NCBI RefSeq assembly: GCF_015070375.1
Contig: NZ_JADCLL010000001.1
Span: forward strand, 994,501 to 1,058,500
Source of the DNA: Nocardioides kribbensis
GTDB taxonomy: Bacteria; Actinomycetota; Actinomycetes; Propionibacteriales; Nocardioidaceae
Length of the DNA: 64,000 nucleotides
Direction: 5' to 3'
Within the stretch, counting starts at the first letter, position 1; every line of letters starts with the position of its first letter. The notes below the pieces were generated by a model. That model did not search any database, had not been told where the DNA came from, and saw only the letters and a program-made list of their open reading frames with translations. Position numbers and translations under genes: made by a program. Below, in pieces: positions 7,886 through 15,686 of the stretch.

Positions 7886-8464
7886 ATGACGCAGACCCCG
7901 GGCGGCGCACCCGCCGACGAGACCGTCCACCCCGACTACGACGTCGTGCTGCTCGTCGAGCAGGCGCTCAGCGCCGCCGACGCCGCCCAGGTCAGGTCGC
8001 TGCACGAGGCCCTCGAGGAGCCGGTGGTCTACCACGTGCTGCTCCCCGTCGACGACGCCCCGGCCCGGGTGCAGGCGGCCATGGGCTCCCTCGGCGGCGC
8101 CGAGCCGCTCGCCTCGCCCGCCGTGGTCCTCGACGAGGACGACCTCGAGGTCGTCGAGCAGGAGGCGCTGAGCCGCGGCGAGCGCGAGCTCGCCGACACC
8201 CTGGCCCACCTGCGGGCCTCCGGGGTCACCGTGCACGGCGAGCTGGTCACCGCTCCCCCGGTCGACGCGCTGGCCGCCAAGGTCGCGGCCGTCGACGGCC
8301 GCGAGGCGATCATCCTCACCAGCTCCCACGCCGTCGCGGAGTTCTTCCACGTCGACTGGTCCTCCCAGGCCCGCCGCAAGCTGGGGGTGCCGGTGCTGCA
8401 CCTGCTCGAGCACGAGACCTTCGACGAGCAGGCCGGCGGCGGCGAGGGCGCCACCCTCATCTGA
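7886..8464 (+). CDS. Hypothetical protein, possible universal-stress-like fold
   Basis: Small acidic 192-residue protein without signal peptide or membrane segment. The alternating strands and helices (DYDVVLLVEQAL, VYHVLLPVD, GREAIILTSSHAVAEFF, KLGVPVLHLLEHE) suggest a Rossmann-like or universal-stress-type fold, but no diagnostic ATP-binding motif was seen. TAGAGT at 7874-7879 with 6 nt to the ATG predicts a leaderless transcript starting at the A of ATG. It is 23 bp from the ligase gene and could be read with it. Function is unknown. Confidence 0.75.
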   Translation: MTQTPGGAPADETVHPDYDVVLLVEQALSAADAAQVRSLHEALEEPVVYHVLLPVDDAPARVQAAMGSLGGAEPLASPAVVLDEDDLEVVEQEALSRGERELADTLAHLRASGVTVHGELVTAPPVDALAAKVAAVDGREAIILTSSHAVAEFFHVDWSSQARRKLGVPVLHLLEHETFDEQAGGGEGATLI

Positions 8465-8544
8465 GCCACCCCTCCCCCGCCCGGCCCCCGATTTTGTTGC
8501 CGAACTGTGGATTTCGCTTGGACGTCCTGTTCGCCCGCCGGCCC

Positions 8545-8550
8545 TAGTGT
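8545..8550 (+). promoter_or_regulatory. -10 element upstream of the G-loop RNA
   Basis: TAGTGT fits the actinobacterial TANNNT -10, and predicts a start near 8557, where the first stem begins. TTGGAC at 8518-8523 could be a -35, but the 21-bp spacing is too long for a standard housekeeping promoter. The call rests mainly on the -10 and on what follows. Confidence 0.35.
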
Positions 8551-8556
8551 TCTTCT

Positions 8557-8757
8557 TGTCGGAGCGGTCCGGGGGGACCGGCACCGACAACCACGATCCG
8601 AAGCGACGCAGCACCGCGATTCTGGGGGGAACGCGGTCACGACGCCGAGGTGAACAGGTCCGGGACTCCGGGGGGAGTCCGACAGGTCGCCGGGGGGCGA
8701 CCAGGACCAAGATCAGAAGACCCGCTCGGCCACCGGCCGAGCGGGTCTCTGTCTTTC
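8557..8757 (+). ncRNA. Candidate small RNA with four G-rich hairpin loops
   Basis: The 325-bp gene-free stretch 8465-8789 contains four successive hairpins, each holding a run of six G at its apex. Hairpin 1: TTGTCGG/CCGACAA (8556-8562, 8584-8590) around CGGTCC-GGGG-GGACCG. Hairpin 2: ACCGCG/CGCGGT (8613-8618, 8632-8637). Hairpin 3: GGACTCC-GGGG-GGAGTCC (8663-8680). Hairpin 4: GGTCGCC-GGGG-GGCGACC (8685-8702). A strong terminator follows. Together with the upstream -10 this gives a transcript of about 200 nt with no credible ORF. The opposite strand would show C6 loops, recalling the actinobacterial 6C RNA, but the start and terminator signals favour the G-loop strand. Confidence 0.5.
8718..8757 (+). 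terminator. Rho-independent terminator
   Basis: A perfect 14-bp stem, AGACCCGCTCGGCC with GGCCGAGCGGGTCT, closes a 3-nt loop and is followed on the plus strand by CTGTCTTTCC. It would end the G-loop RNA. As the stem is symmetrical it may also stop minus-strand transcription from the BNR-repeat gene. Confidence 0.75.
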
Positions 8758-8789
8758 CTGGGGCGTGTCTGTTCCCGGGGCCTGTCCTG

Positions 8790-9878
8790 TCAGGGGAGCA
8801 CCGCGGCCCGGACCACCATCACGTCGGGCAGGTCGCTGACCACCGGGCGCCACGTCTCGCCGCAGTCGAGCGACCCGAAGACGGTGCCGTTGCGGGCGCC
8901 GATGTAGAGCCCGGCGCGCTCGTGGGTGTCGGTGCACATCGCGTCGCGCATCACCGCGACCCAGAAAGGCGCGGGCAGGCCCTCGCCGTGACCGGTCCAG
9001 GTCTCCCCCGCGTCGCGCGAGCGCCACACCAGCGCGCGGCCCTGCGGCGGGAAGCGGCCGTCGCCGCCGCCGAGGGGGAAGACGAAGAGCGTGTCGGGGT
9101 CGTGGGGGTGCACGACCACAGGGAAGCCGAAGTCGGAGGGCAGCCCGTCGGCGATCGGGGTCCACCGGGCGCCCTCGTCGTCGGAACGGTAGACCCCGCC
9201 GTGGTTCTGCAGGTAGAGCCGCTCGGGCCGCGCCGGGTGGCGGGCCACCTTGTGGACGCACTGGCCGAACTCGGGGTACTGCTCGCCCTCGGGCAGGAAC
9301 TCCGCGCGCAGCCCCTGGTTGGCCGGCTCCCAGGTGGCACCGCCGTCGCGGGTGCGGTAGACCCCGCCGGTCGAGATCGCGGCGACCAGGGAGTCGGGGT
9401 CCTCGGGGTGCGGGAGCAGGGTGTGGAAGGCCTGGCCGCCGAAGCCGGCGCGCCACCGCTCGCGGTGGGGGTGGTCCCACAGCCCCTCGACGAGCGCGAA
9501 GGTCTCGCCGCCGTCGTGCGAGCGCCACACCGCCCCCGGCTCCGTGCCGGCCCAGACCACGCCGGGTGCGCTGCCCGCCACCAGCTGCCAGACCCGCTCC
9601 ACCGCGGCCTCGCGCCGCTCCTCGAACCGCACGCCGCCGTCGGGAGCGGCCTGCCAGGTGGCCCCCAGGTCGTCGGAGCGGATCACGCGCGGGCCCAGCC
9701 ACATCGAGGAGGCGCCGGCGAGCAGCCGCACCCGGCCCTCGCGGGTGTCGACCAGGCAGGAGTAGACCTCGTCGGTCTCGACGTGCGGCCCCGTGAAGCG
9801 CCACTCCTCGCGCTCGGCGTCAGAGCGGCCGATCCACAGCCCCTTGCGCGTGCCCACCATCAGGACGGTCTCGGACAT
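8790..9878 (-). CDS. BNR/sialidase-like beta-propeller protein
   Basis: A 362-residue protein with repeated Asp-box motifs (SxDxGxTW type): SDDLGATW, SHDGGETF, TRDGGATW, SDDEGARW, SRDAGETW and SLDCGETW. This is the pattern of a six- or seven-bladed propeller as in sialidases and photosystem-assembly-factor-like proteins. No catalytic sialidase Arg triad or signal peptide was seen, so a cytoplasmic propeller of unknown ligand is more likely than a glycosidase. ATG 9878 has GAGGA 8 nt upstream; an earlier in-frame ATG at 9941 would overlap the divergent EamA gene. It is divergent from the exporter gene. Confidence 0.8.
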   Translation of the reverse strand: MSETVLMVGTRKGLWIGRSDAEREEWRFTGPHVETDEVYSCLVDTREGRVRLLAGASSMWLGPRVIRSDDLGATWQAAPDGGVRFEERREAAVERVWQLVAGSAPGVVWAGTEPGAVWRSHDGGETFALVEGLWDHPHRERWRAGFGGQAFHTLLPHPEDPDSLVAAISTGGVYRTRDGGATWEPANQGLRAEFLPEGEQYPEFGQCVHKVARHPARPERLYLQNHGGVYRSDDEGARWTPIADGLPSDFGFPVVVHPHDPDTLFVFPLGGGDGRFPPQGRALVWRSRDAGETWTGHGEGLPAPFWVAVMRDAMCTDTHERAGLYIGARNGTVFGSLDCGETWRPVVSDLPDVMVVRAAVLP

Positions 9879-9922
9879 GCTCGGATTCCTCTCGTCGACG
9901 GGTCGGTCACTACCGTGACCCG

Positions 9923-10801
9923 GTGAGCGGGCGGAAGTCATCGGTGCGGCGCGTGGCGACCTCGCCCGTGCTGCTCGTCCTGGTGGGCATCGCCTCGGTG
10001 CAGCTGGGCGCAGGGGTGGCCAAGAGCCTCTTCGACGAGGTCTCCCCCACCACGCTGGTGTGGCTGCGCCTGGCCTCGAGCCTGCTGATCTTCGCCGCCG
10101 TCGTGCGCCCGCGCCTGCGCGGCCACAGCCGCGGCGACTGGCTGGTGGTGCTCGGCTTCGGCCTCGCGCTCGGCACCATGAACTGGGCGATCTACCAGTC
10201 CTTCGCGCGCATCCCGCTCGGGATCGCGGTCACCATCGAGTTCGTCGGGCCGCTCAGCCTCGCGCTGCTCGGCTCGCGGCGGGTGCGCGACCTGGCGTGG
10301 GTGGGCCTCGCCGCCGCCGGCGTGGCGCTGCTCGGCCTCGACACCGACGGCGTCACCTGGGCGGGCGCCGGGTTCGCGCTGCTGGCCGGCGCCGCGTGGG
10401 CGGCGTACATCCTGCTGAGCGCGCAGACCGGACGGCGCTGGGAGGGCGTCGACGGGCTGGTGGTGGCCAGCCTGGTCGCGACGCTCCTGCTGACGCCGTA
10501 CGTCGTGGGACCGGGGCGCGGCGACCTCGACCGCGCCTGGGTCCTCGCCGTGGGCGCCGCCGTGGGGCTGCTCAGCTCGGTGGTGCCCTACAGCTGCGAG
10601 CTCGTGGCGCTGCGCACGCTGCGCCCGGCCGTCTTCGGGATCCTGATGAGCCTGGAGCCGGCCGCGGCGGCGCTCGCCGGCATCGTCGTGCTCGGCGAGC
10701 TGCTGAGCACGCCGCAGTGGCTGGCCATGGCGTGCGTGGTCGTGGCCAGCATCGGCGCCACCCGCAGCGGGCGCCCGCTGCCGGCGCCCGTGCCCGACTG
10801 A
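9923..10801 (+). CDS. EamA/DMT-family transporter (RhtA-like)
   Basis: A 292-residue inner-membrane protein with about ten hydrophobic segments in two homologous EamA halves (first half ending near LLGLDTDG, second around LLSAQTGRRWEG onward). PAVFGILMSLEPAAAALAG is characteristic of the second repeat in RhtA/YdcZ-type metabolite exporters, which export amino acids or similar compounds. TACCGT at 9911-9916 with 6 nt before the GTG predicts a leaderless start. Substrate is unknown. The stop is followed at once by an 11-bp tandem repeat. Confidence 0.85.
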   Translation: MSGRKSSVRRVATSPVLLVLVGIASVQLGAGVAKSLFDEVSPTTLVWLRLASSLLIFAAVVRPRLRGHSRGDWLVVLGFGLALGTMNWAIYQSFARIPLGIAVTIEFVGPLSLALLGSRRVRDLAWVGLAAAGVALLGLDTDGVTWAGAGFALLAGAAWAAYILLSAQTGRRWEGVDGLVVASLVATLLLTPYVVGPGRGDLDRAWVLAVGAAVGLLSSVVPYSCELVALRTLRPAVFGILMSLEPAAAALAGIVVLGELLSTPQWLAMACVVVASIGATRSGRPLPAPVPD

Positions 10802-10843
10802 GGCCTGACCAAGGCCTGACCAAGGCCTGACCAAGGCCTGACA
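10801..10843. repeat. 11-bp tandem repeat, nearly four copies
   Basis: The unit AGGCCTGACCA is repeated at 10801, 10812 and 10823, with a shortened fourth copy from 10834. It begins in the stop codon of the EamA gene. It is too short to be mobile and is probably a slippage array; copy number may vary between strains. Confidence 0.85.
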
Positions 10844-10882
10844 CCGTGTCGCGGGCACGGTTCATCCCCCCGACACACGGCC

Positions 10883-10914
10883 TTGACGTGGCCGTCGCGA
10901 GCCCGCACTAGCCT
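10883..10914 (+). promoter_or_regulatory. Putative promoter for the 68-residue protein
   Basis: TTGACG at 10883-10888 is a good -35. CACTAG (10907-10912) at 18 bp, or TAGCCT (10909-10914) at 20 bp, could be the -10. It lies 50-80 bp before the small gene, within an otherwise featureless 120-bp leader. Confidence 0.4.
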
Positions 10915-10965
10915 CGGACCCACCGCCCCGGACTCGTCAGCAGGACTCGTCGACAGGAGCCGCCC

Positions 10966-11172
10966 ATGCGCACCCGGATCCCCCACCAGGTCCTCCAGCC
11001 GCTCGCCCGCGCCCGCCGCTGGCCGGTCGAGGCCCAGCAGCGGGCCTGCCGCAACGCCATGGTCGCGAGCACCGCCCTGGCCCGCACCCGCGCCGAGCGC
11101 GACGACGTCGAGGAGTTCCTCGCCGCCCGTGCCCGGGCCGCCGAGGCCGGTCCCGGCGCCCGCCACGCCTAA
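10966..11172 (+). CDS. Small basic helical protein of unknown function
   Basis: This 68-residue protein starts at ATG 10966 with AGGAG 6 nt upstream, one of the clearest ribosome-binding sites in the window. It is Arg- and Ala-rich, probably entirely helical (QPLARARRWPVEAQQRA, ERDDVEEFLAARARAAEA), with no Cys, signal peptide or membrane segment. No family is recognised. It lies alone between the EamA exporter and the hydrolase, with its own putative promoter. Confidence 0.6.
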   Translation: MRTRIPHQVLQPLARARRWPVEAQQRACRNAMVASTALARTRAERDDVEEFLAARARAAEAGPGARHA

Positions 11173-11226
11173 CCGCGCGTCGCACGTCACGCCCCGCACC
11201 GCGCGATCCTGCGGCATGATCGGGTC

Positions 11227-12144
11227 ATGCCGATCTCCCGCGCCCGCACCGGGACCGCCTCCTCGCTGAGCTTCCACGAGGTCCTCTCCGACGACGGGAC
11301 GCGCCTGCGGGCGTGGACCAACGACGCCGAGGGCGCCTTCCCGGGGCCCACCGTGCTGCTGTGCAACGGCCTGGGCACCAACCCCTGGTCGTGGCCGGCG
11401 CTGCTCGAGCCCGACTGCGGCGTGCGGGTCATCTCGTGGAACCACCGCGGCACCGGTGGCTCGGCCCGCCCCGTCGACACCGACCGCGTCGGCATCGAGG
11501 AGTTCGTCGAGGACGGGCTGTCGGTGATGGACCACTTCGGCGTGGACCGCGCGGTGCTCATGGGGTGGTCGATGGGCGTCAACACGATGTACGAGCTGGC
11601 CTTCCGTCACCCCGAGCGGGTCGCGGGGCTCTTCGCCGTCGCGGGCGTGCCCGGCGACACCTTCGCCACCATGCTCGGCCCGCTGCACCTGCCCCACCCG
11701 CTGGCGCGCCTGCTCACCGTCAACGTCTCGCGCGCGATGCGCCTGGCCGGCCCGCTGCTGACCCCGATCTCGACGCGGCTGCCGATCGGCGAGAAGGCCG
11801 TGGCGCTGCTCAGCCACAGCGGCTTCATGCTGCCGGTGCACGACCTCGAGGCGACCGCGCTCACGGTGAAGGAGTTCCTCACCACCCCGCTGGGCTGGTA
11901 CTTCCACCTCGCCCTGCGCACCTCCGAGCACGGGCGGGTCTCGCTGCGCAACATCCGCGTGCCCGCCGCCTTCGTCGCCGGCACCTGGGACGTGCTGGCC
12001 GGTGCCCGCGACATGGCCAGCGCCGCCGCCCGCATCCCCGGAGCCACCTACACCGAGATCGCCGGCAGCCACTTCCTGCCCCTCGAGCACCCCGACCGGG
12101 TCCACACGCTGCTGCGGGAGTTCCTGTCCCGCGTCAGCGGCTGA
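11227..12144 (+). CDS. Alpha/beta-hydrolase
   Basis: A 305-residue soluble hydrolase of the alpha/beta fold. The oxyanion region is LLCNGLGTNPWSW, the nucleophile elbow is GWSMGV (Ser about residue 116), the acid lies around AGTWDVLAG, and the His is in AGSHFLPLEHP. This makes a complete triad. A lid region spans roughly 140-215. CATGAT at 11215-11220 with 6 nt to the ATG suggests a leaderless start. Substrate cannot be told; related proteins include esterases, haloperoxidase-like enzymes and lactonases. Its end overlaps the convergent ECF S-component gene by 11 bp. Confidence 0.88.
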   Translation: MPISRARTGTASSLSFHEVLSDDGTRLRAWTNDAEGAFPGPTVLLCNGLGTNPWSWPALLEPDCGVRVISWNHRGTGGSARPVDTDRVGIEEFVEDGLSVMDHFGVDRAVLMGWSMGVNTMYELAFRHPERVAGLFAVAGVPGDTFATMLGPLHLPHPLARLLTVNVSRAMRLAGPLLTPISTRLPIGEKAVALLSHSGFMLPVHDLEATALTVKEFLTTPLGWYFHLALRTSEHGRVSLRNIRVPAAFVAGTWDVLAGARDMASAAARIPGATYTEIAGSHFLPLEHPDRVHTLLREFLSRVSG

Positions 12145-12976
12145 CCCGGCCGGTCACGAGGCTGCGCCGCGCGGCGCGGCGCAGCGTGGTCAGCACGGCG
12201 GGGCCCAGCACCAGCACGGCGACGACGTTGGTCACCGCCCGCACGGTGTCCCACCCGGCCGTGGAGGTGAGCAGCGTGTAGACCGCGAAGGTGTGCAGGT
12301 TCTCCAGCACCGGTGCGCCCGGCTCGAAGGCGAGCTGGAGCTCCTGTCCCGGCACGTAGACGCCGGTCAGGAAGGGCCAGCTGGAGAGGTTCATCAGCAG
12401 CCCGTAGACGTACGCCGCGACCGCGGCGTAGACCGCCAGCAGCACGAGCTCGCCGCGGCCCGTCACCCGTCGTGGCAGCAGCCCCGCGCCCATGCCCACC
12501 CAGGCCGAGCAGATCATCTGGAAGGGCAGCCACGGCCCGACGCCCGCGGTGAGCAGCGCGGAGGCGAAGAGCGAGGTGCAGCCGAGCACGAAGCCGAAGC
12601 CCGGCCCGAAGACCCGCCCGGCCAGGATGATGAGGAAGAAGACCAGCTCCACGCCGCCGGTGCCCGGGGAGACGCCCCGCACCACGGCCACCACCGCGCT
12701 GAGCACGCCGAGCACCGCCAGCACCCGGGGGTCGAGACCGCCCTCGCTGACCTCGGCGAGCACCACCGCCACCACCACCGGCAGCAGCACCAGGAAGACG
12801 AACGGCGGGTCGACCCGCTCGCCCGCGGGGGCGTCGAGCAGCAGCGGCCACAGCAGCATGAGCAGCCCGGCGACGCCGGCCACGACCAGCACCGCCGCCG
12901 TGCGCCGCGAGACCGGCACCGCGGCGGGCCGCGCCGGCTGCGGAGCGCGCACCCGCGGGGTCGTCGAGGAGCTCAC
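12134..12976 (-). CDS. ECF transporter substrate-binding (S) component, probably for cobalamin
   Basis: A 280-residue integral membrane protein with about six to eight hydrophobic segments; the sequence around LVFFLIILAGRVFGPGFGF and GPWLPFQMICSAWVGMGAG is typical of vitamin-specific S components. It starts at GTG 12976, overlapping the ATPase gene by GTGA, and is the last gene of the riboswitch-controlled operon. Cobalamin specificity is inferred from the riboswitch and the two secreted transcobalamin-like proteins, not from residues in this protein. It also has a 30-residue Pro/Arg-rich N-terminal tail. Confidence 0.8.
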   Translation of the reverse strand: MSSSTTPRVRAPQPARPAAVPVSRRTAAVLVVAGVAGLLMLLWPLLLDAPAGERVDPPFVFLVLLPVVVAVVLAEVSEGGLDPRVLAVLGVLSAVVAVVRGVSPGTGGVELVFFLIILAGRVFGPGFGFVLGCTSLFASALLTAGVGPWLPFQMICSAWVGMGAGLLPRRVTGRGELVLLAVYAAVAAYVYGLLMNLSSWPFLTGVYVPGQELQLAFEPGAPVLENLHTFAVYTLLTSTAGWDTVRAVTNVVAVLVLGPAVLTTLRRAARRSLVTGRVSR

Positions 12977-14592
12977 GCCGTCACCGGCTCGCCGGGGCCG
13001 GCGGCCAGCGCGGCGACGACCTCGTCGACGCGCAGCCAGGGCGCGCCGAGCACCTTGGTGACCTGCGGGGCGAAGGCGGGCGACTCGGCCACGACCCGGC
13101 GCACGGGGCCGGCCGAGACGACCTCGCCCTCGGCCAGGACCACCACGTCGTCGGCGGCCTGGGCCACGAACTCGACGTCGTGGGTGGCCACGAGCACGGC
13201 CTGACCGCCCGCGGCGAGGTCGCGCAGCACCCGGGCGAGCACGTGCTTGGCGGCGTAGTCGAGACCGCGGGTGGGCTCGTCGAGCAGCACGACGCGGGGC
13301 CGGGCCACCAGCACCACGGCGAGCGCGAGCGCGAGGCGCTGGCCCTCGGAGAGGTCGCGCGGGTGGGAGTCGTCGGGGATGCCGGGCACGAGGCGGTCGA
13401 GCAGCGCGCGGCAGTCGCCCGGGGCGCCGTCGACGTCGGCGGCCGCGCACTCCTCGACCACGGTCTCGAGGTAGAGCAGGTCGGCGGCGGTCTGGGGCAG
13501 CATCGCGACGTGCCCGCGGCGCCGGTCGGCCGGCAGCCGGCCGGTGTCGACGCCGTCGACCTCCAGGTCGCCGCCGCGGCGGGCGCGGCTGCCCTGGAGG
13601 GTCCACAGCAGGGTCGACTTGCCGGCGCCGTTGCGACCCATGAGGCCGACCACGCGTCCGCCGAGCAGGGTGAGGTCGACCTCGCGCAGGGCGACGGTCT
13701 GGCCGTGGGTCACGGTCACCCCGCGGGCCCGGGCGGCGCGCGCGGCGTAGGGGGCGACCGGGGCCGGCGCGGCCGGCGGCTCCGCGAGGCGCTCGCGCAG
13801 CGCCCGCACCCGCCGCCGGGCGTCGCGCACGCTCAGCGGGAGCGGGTCCCAGTCGGCGGCACGGCCGAGCTCCACGAGCGGGGGCGCGACGGGCGAGGTG
13901 GCGAGCAGCTGCGAGGGCTCCCCCACCCGCACCCCGCCGTCGCCGGTCAGCAGCACCATCCGGTCGGCGAAGGGCACGACCCGCTCGAGGCGGTGCTCGG
14001 CCAGGAGCACCGAGACCCCCAGGTCGTGCACGAGGCGGGTGAGGGTGGCCAGCACCTCCTCGGCCGCCGTGGGGTCGAGGGCGGAGGTGGGCTCGTCGAG
14101 CACGAGCAGCCGCGGGTGCATCGTGAGCACCGCGCCGATGGCGACGCGCTGCTGCTGGCCGCCCGAGAGGGTGCGCAGGTCGCGCCCGCGCAGGTCGGCG
14201 ATGCCGAGCAGGTCGAGGGTCTCCTCGACCCGGCGGCGCATGGTCTCGCCGGGCAGGCCGAGCTGCTCCATGCCGTAGGCCAGCTCCTCCTCGACGGTGT
14301 CGGTGACGAAGCCGGCGGCCGGGTCCTGCCCGACGTAGCCGATGGCGTGGGCGCGCTCGCGGGGCGGGTCGTGCACGATCGAGCGGCCCTCGAGCAGCAC
14401 GTCGCCGGAGAGCACCCCGCCGGAGAAGCGCGGCACCAGACCCGTCACCACCCCGAGCAGGGTCGACTTGCCCGCGCCGGTCGGGCCCGAGACCAGCACC
14501 AGCTCGCCCTCCTCGACCTCCAGGTCGACGCCGTGGAGCACGGGCTGGGCGGCGCCGTCGTAGGCGAAGCCGATGTCGCGCAGCACGATCAC
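12973..14592 (-). CDS. ECF transporter ATPase with two fused ABC domains
   Basis: The 539-residue protein carries two ATP-binding cassettes, the fused equivalent of EcfA and EcfA'. Domain 1 has Walker A GPTGAGKST, signature LSGGQQQR and Walker B LLVLDEPTSALD. Domain 2 has GRNGAGKST, an altered signature LSEGQ, and VVLLDEPTRGLD. Each cassette ends with a switch His (LAEHRLE, VATHDVE). It powers uptake together with the T and S components. Start and stop overlap both neighbours by 4 nt, which indicates tight translational coupling and fixed stoichiometry. Confidence 0.92.
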   Translation of the reverse strand: MIVLRDIGFAYDGAAQPVLHGVDLEVEEGELVLVSGPTGAGKSTLLGVVTGLVPRFSGGVLSGDVLLEGRSIVHDPPRERAHAIGYVGQDPAAGFVTDTVEEELAYGMEQLGLPGETMRRRVEETLDLLGIADLRGRDLRTLSGGQQQRVAIGAVLTMHPRLLVLDEPTSALDPTAAEEVLATLTRLVHDLGVSVLLAEHRLERVVPFADRMVLLTGDGGVRVGEPSQLLATSPVAPPLVELGRAADWDPLPLSVRDARRRVRALRERLAEPPAAPAPVAPYAARAARARGVTVTHGQTVALREVDLTLLGGRVVGLMGRNGAGKSTLLWTLQGSRARRGGDLEVDGVDTGRLPADRRRGHVAMLPQTAADLLYLETVVEECAAADVDGAPGDCRALLDRLVPGIPDDSHPRDLSEGQRLALALAVVLVARPRVVLLDEPTRGLDYAAKHVLARVLRDLAAGGQAVLVATHDVEFVAQAADDVVVLAEGEVVSAGPVRRVVAESPAFAPQVTKVLGAPWLRVDEVVAALAAGPGEPVTA

Positions 14593-15686
14593 GCCGTCAC
14601 CACCCGGGGGGCGGAGACCCGCGTCGGCGGGCTGGCCACGGCGCCCAGCAGCGCCACCCCGGCGCCGAGGAGCACCGCGAGGCTCACCGTCGGCACGGCG
14701 TCGAGGCGGGGCAGCGCCACCAGCGGCTGCTGGCGCGCGACCCACTGGCCGAGCACGGCCACGACCACGCCCGCGGCGACCACGAGCAGCTCGGGGGTGC
14801 GCCAGCGGTCGGGGCGGTAGCGCGAGCGCTCCACGCGCCGGCCGGCGCTGACCGTGCCGAGCACGGCCACCGCGACGCCGAGCAGGAGCATCGGCGTGGC
14901 CAGCCAGCGGGGCGCCTCCTGGTCGAGGCCGGCGTAGACGCCCACGCAGACCCCGCACAGGCCGGTGAGCATGAGGGCACCCGTGACCCGGCGACGCGCC
15001 GGCGAGGCGTCACCGGAGCGGCCGTAGCCGCGGGTGTCCATGCCAGCGGCCAGGGCCAGGGAGCGCTCGAGCGCGTCCTCCAGCACCGGCACCAGGAAGC
15101 GGCGCAGCGACCCCACCCGCCCGGCCGCGGGCGCCGCGCGCAGCGACTGCGCGGCGCGCACCCGCTGCACGCTGTCGGCCAGCTGCGGGAGCACCGAGAC
15201 CGCGACCACGAGCGCCGTGCCGACCTCGTAGAGCGCCGGGGGCACCGAGCGGAGCAGCCGCTTGGGGTTGGCCAGGGAGTTGGCCGCGCCCACGCAGATG
15301 ACGATCGTGGCCAGGCGCAGGCCCTCGTAGGCGCCGGCGAGCAGCGACTCCAGCGTCACCGGCCCGAGCAGCACGATGCCGGCCGCGGCCTCGGGCAGCG
15401 GCACCGCGGGCAGGTCGAGCAGCACCGTGCCGTTGGACCCGCCGCCGAAGACGACCCGGAACACCACGCGGATGACCACGATGGCGACGCCGAGCCACAC
15501 GTAGAGCCGGAACGACGCCCCCCACGGCTGGTCGGAGCGGCGCAGGCCCACCGCCAGGGCCGCGACCCCCACGAGCAGCAGCAGGCTGAGCGGGTTGGTG
15601 GTGGCCGAGGCCGCCACGGCGAGACCGATCGCCCACAGCCACCAGGCCACGGGATGGAGGTCGCGCGCGAGACGGCCGCGGCTCAC
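14589..15686 (-). CDS. ECF transporter transmembrane (T) component
   Basis: A 365-residue membrane protein of the EcfT/CbiQ family. It has hydrophobic segments at both ends and the cytoplasmic coupling region with SLRAAPAAGRVGSL and MDTRGYG; the latter resembles the conserved A-x-x-x-R-G coupling motif that contacts the ATPase. It starts at GTG 15686 sharing GTGA with the secreted protein gene upstream, and ends in a GTGA overlap with the ATPase gene. Confidence 0.88.
   Translation of the reverse strand: MSRGRLARDLHPVAWWLWAIGLAVAASATTNPLSLLLLVGVAALAVGLRRSDQPWGASFRLYVWLGVAIVVIRVVFRVVFGGGSNGTVLLDLPAVPLPEAAAGIVLLGPVTLESLLAGAYEGLRLATIVICVGAANSLANPKRLLRSVPPALYEVGTALVVAVSVLPQLADSVQRVRAAQSLRAAPAAGRVGSLRRFLVPVLEDALERSLALAAGMDTRGYGRSGDASPARRRVTGALMLTGLCGVCVGVYAGLDQEAPRWLATPMLLLGVAVAVLGTVSAGRRVERSRYRPDRWRTPELLVVAAGVVVAVLGQWVARQQPLVALPRLDAVPTVSLAVLLGAGVALLGAVASPPTRVSAPRVVTA

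Noticed and set aside
8556..8702. The hairpin array as a standard 6C RNA on the minus strand
   Set aside because: C6 loops would fit, but the minus strand lacks a terminator after the array and a promoter before it, while the plus strand has both; kept as an alternative only.
8790..9878. Active sialidase
   Set aside because: Asp-box repeats are clear, but no secretion signal or catalytic Arg triad was seen.
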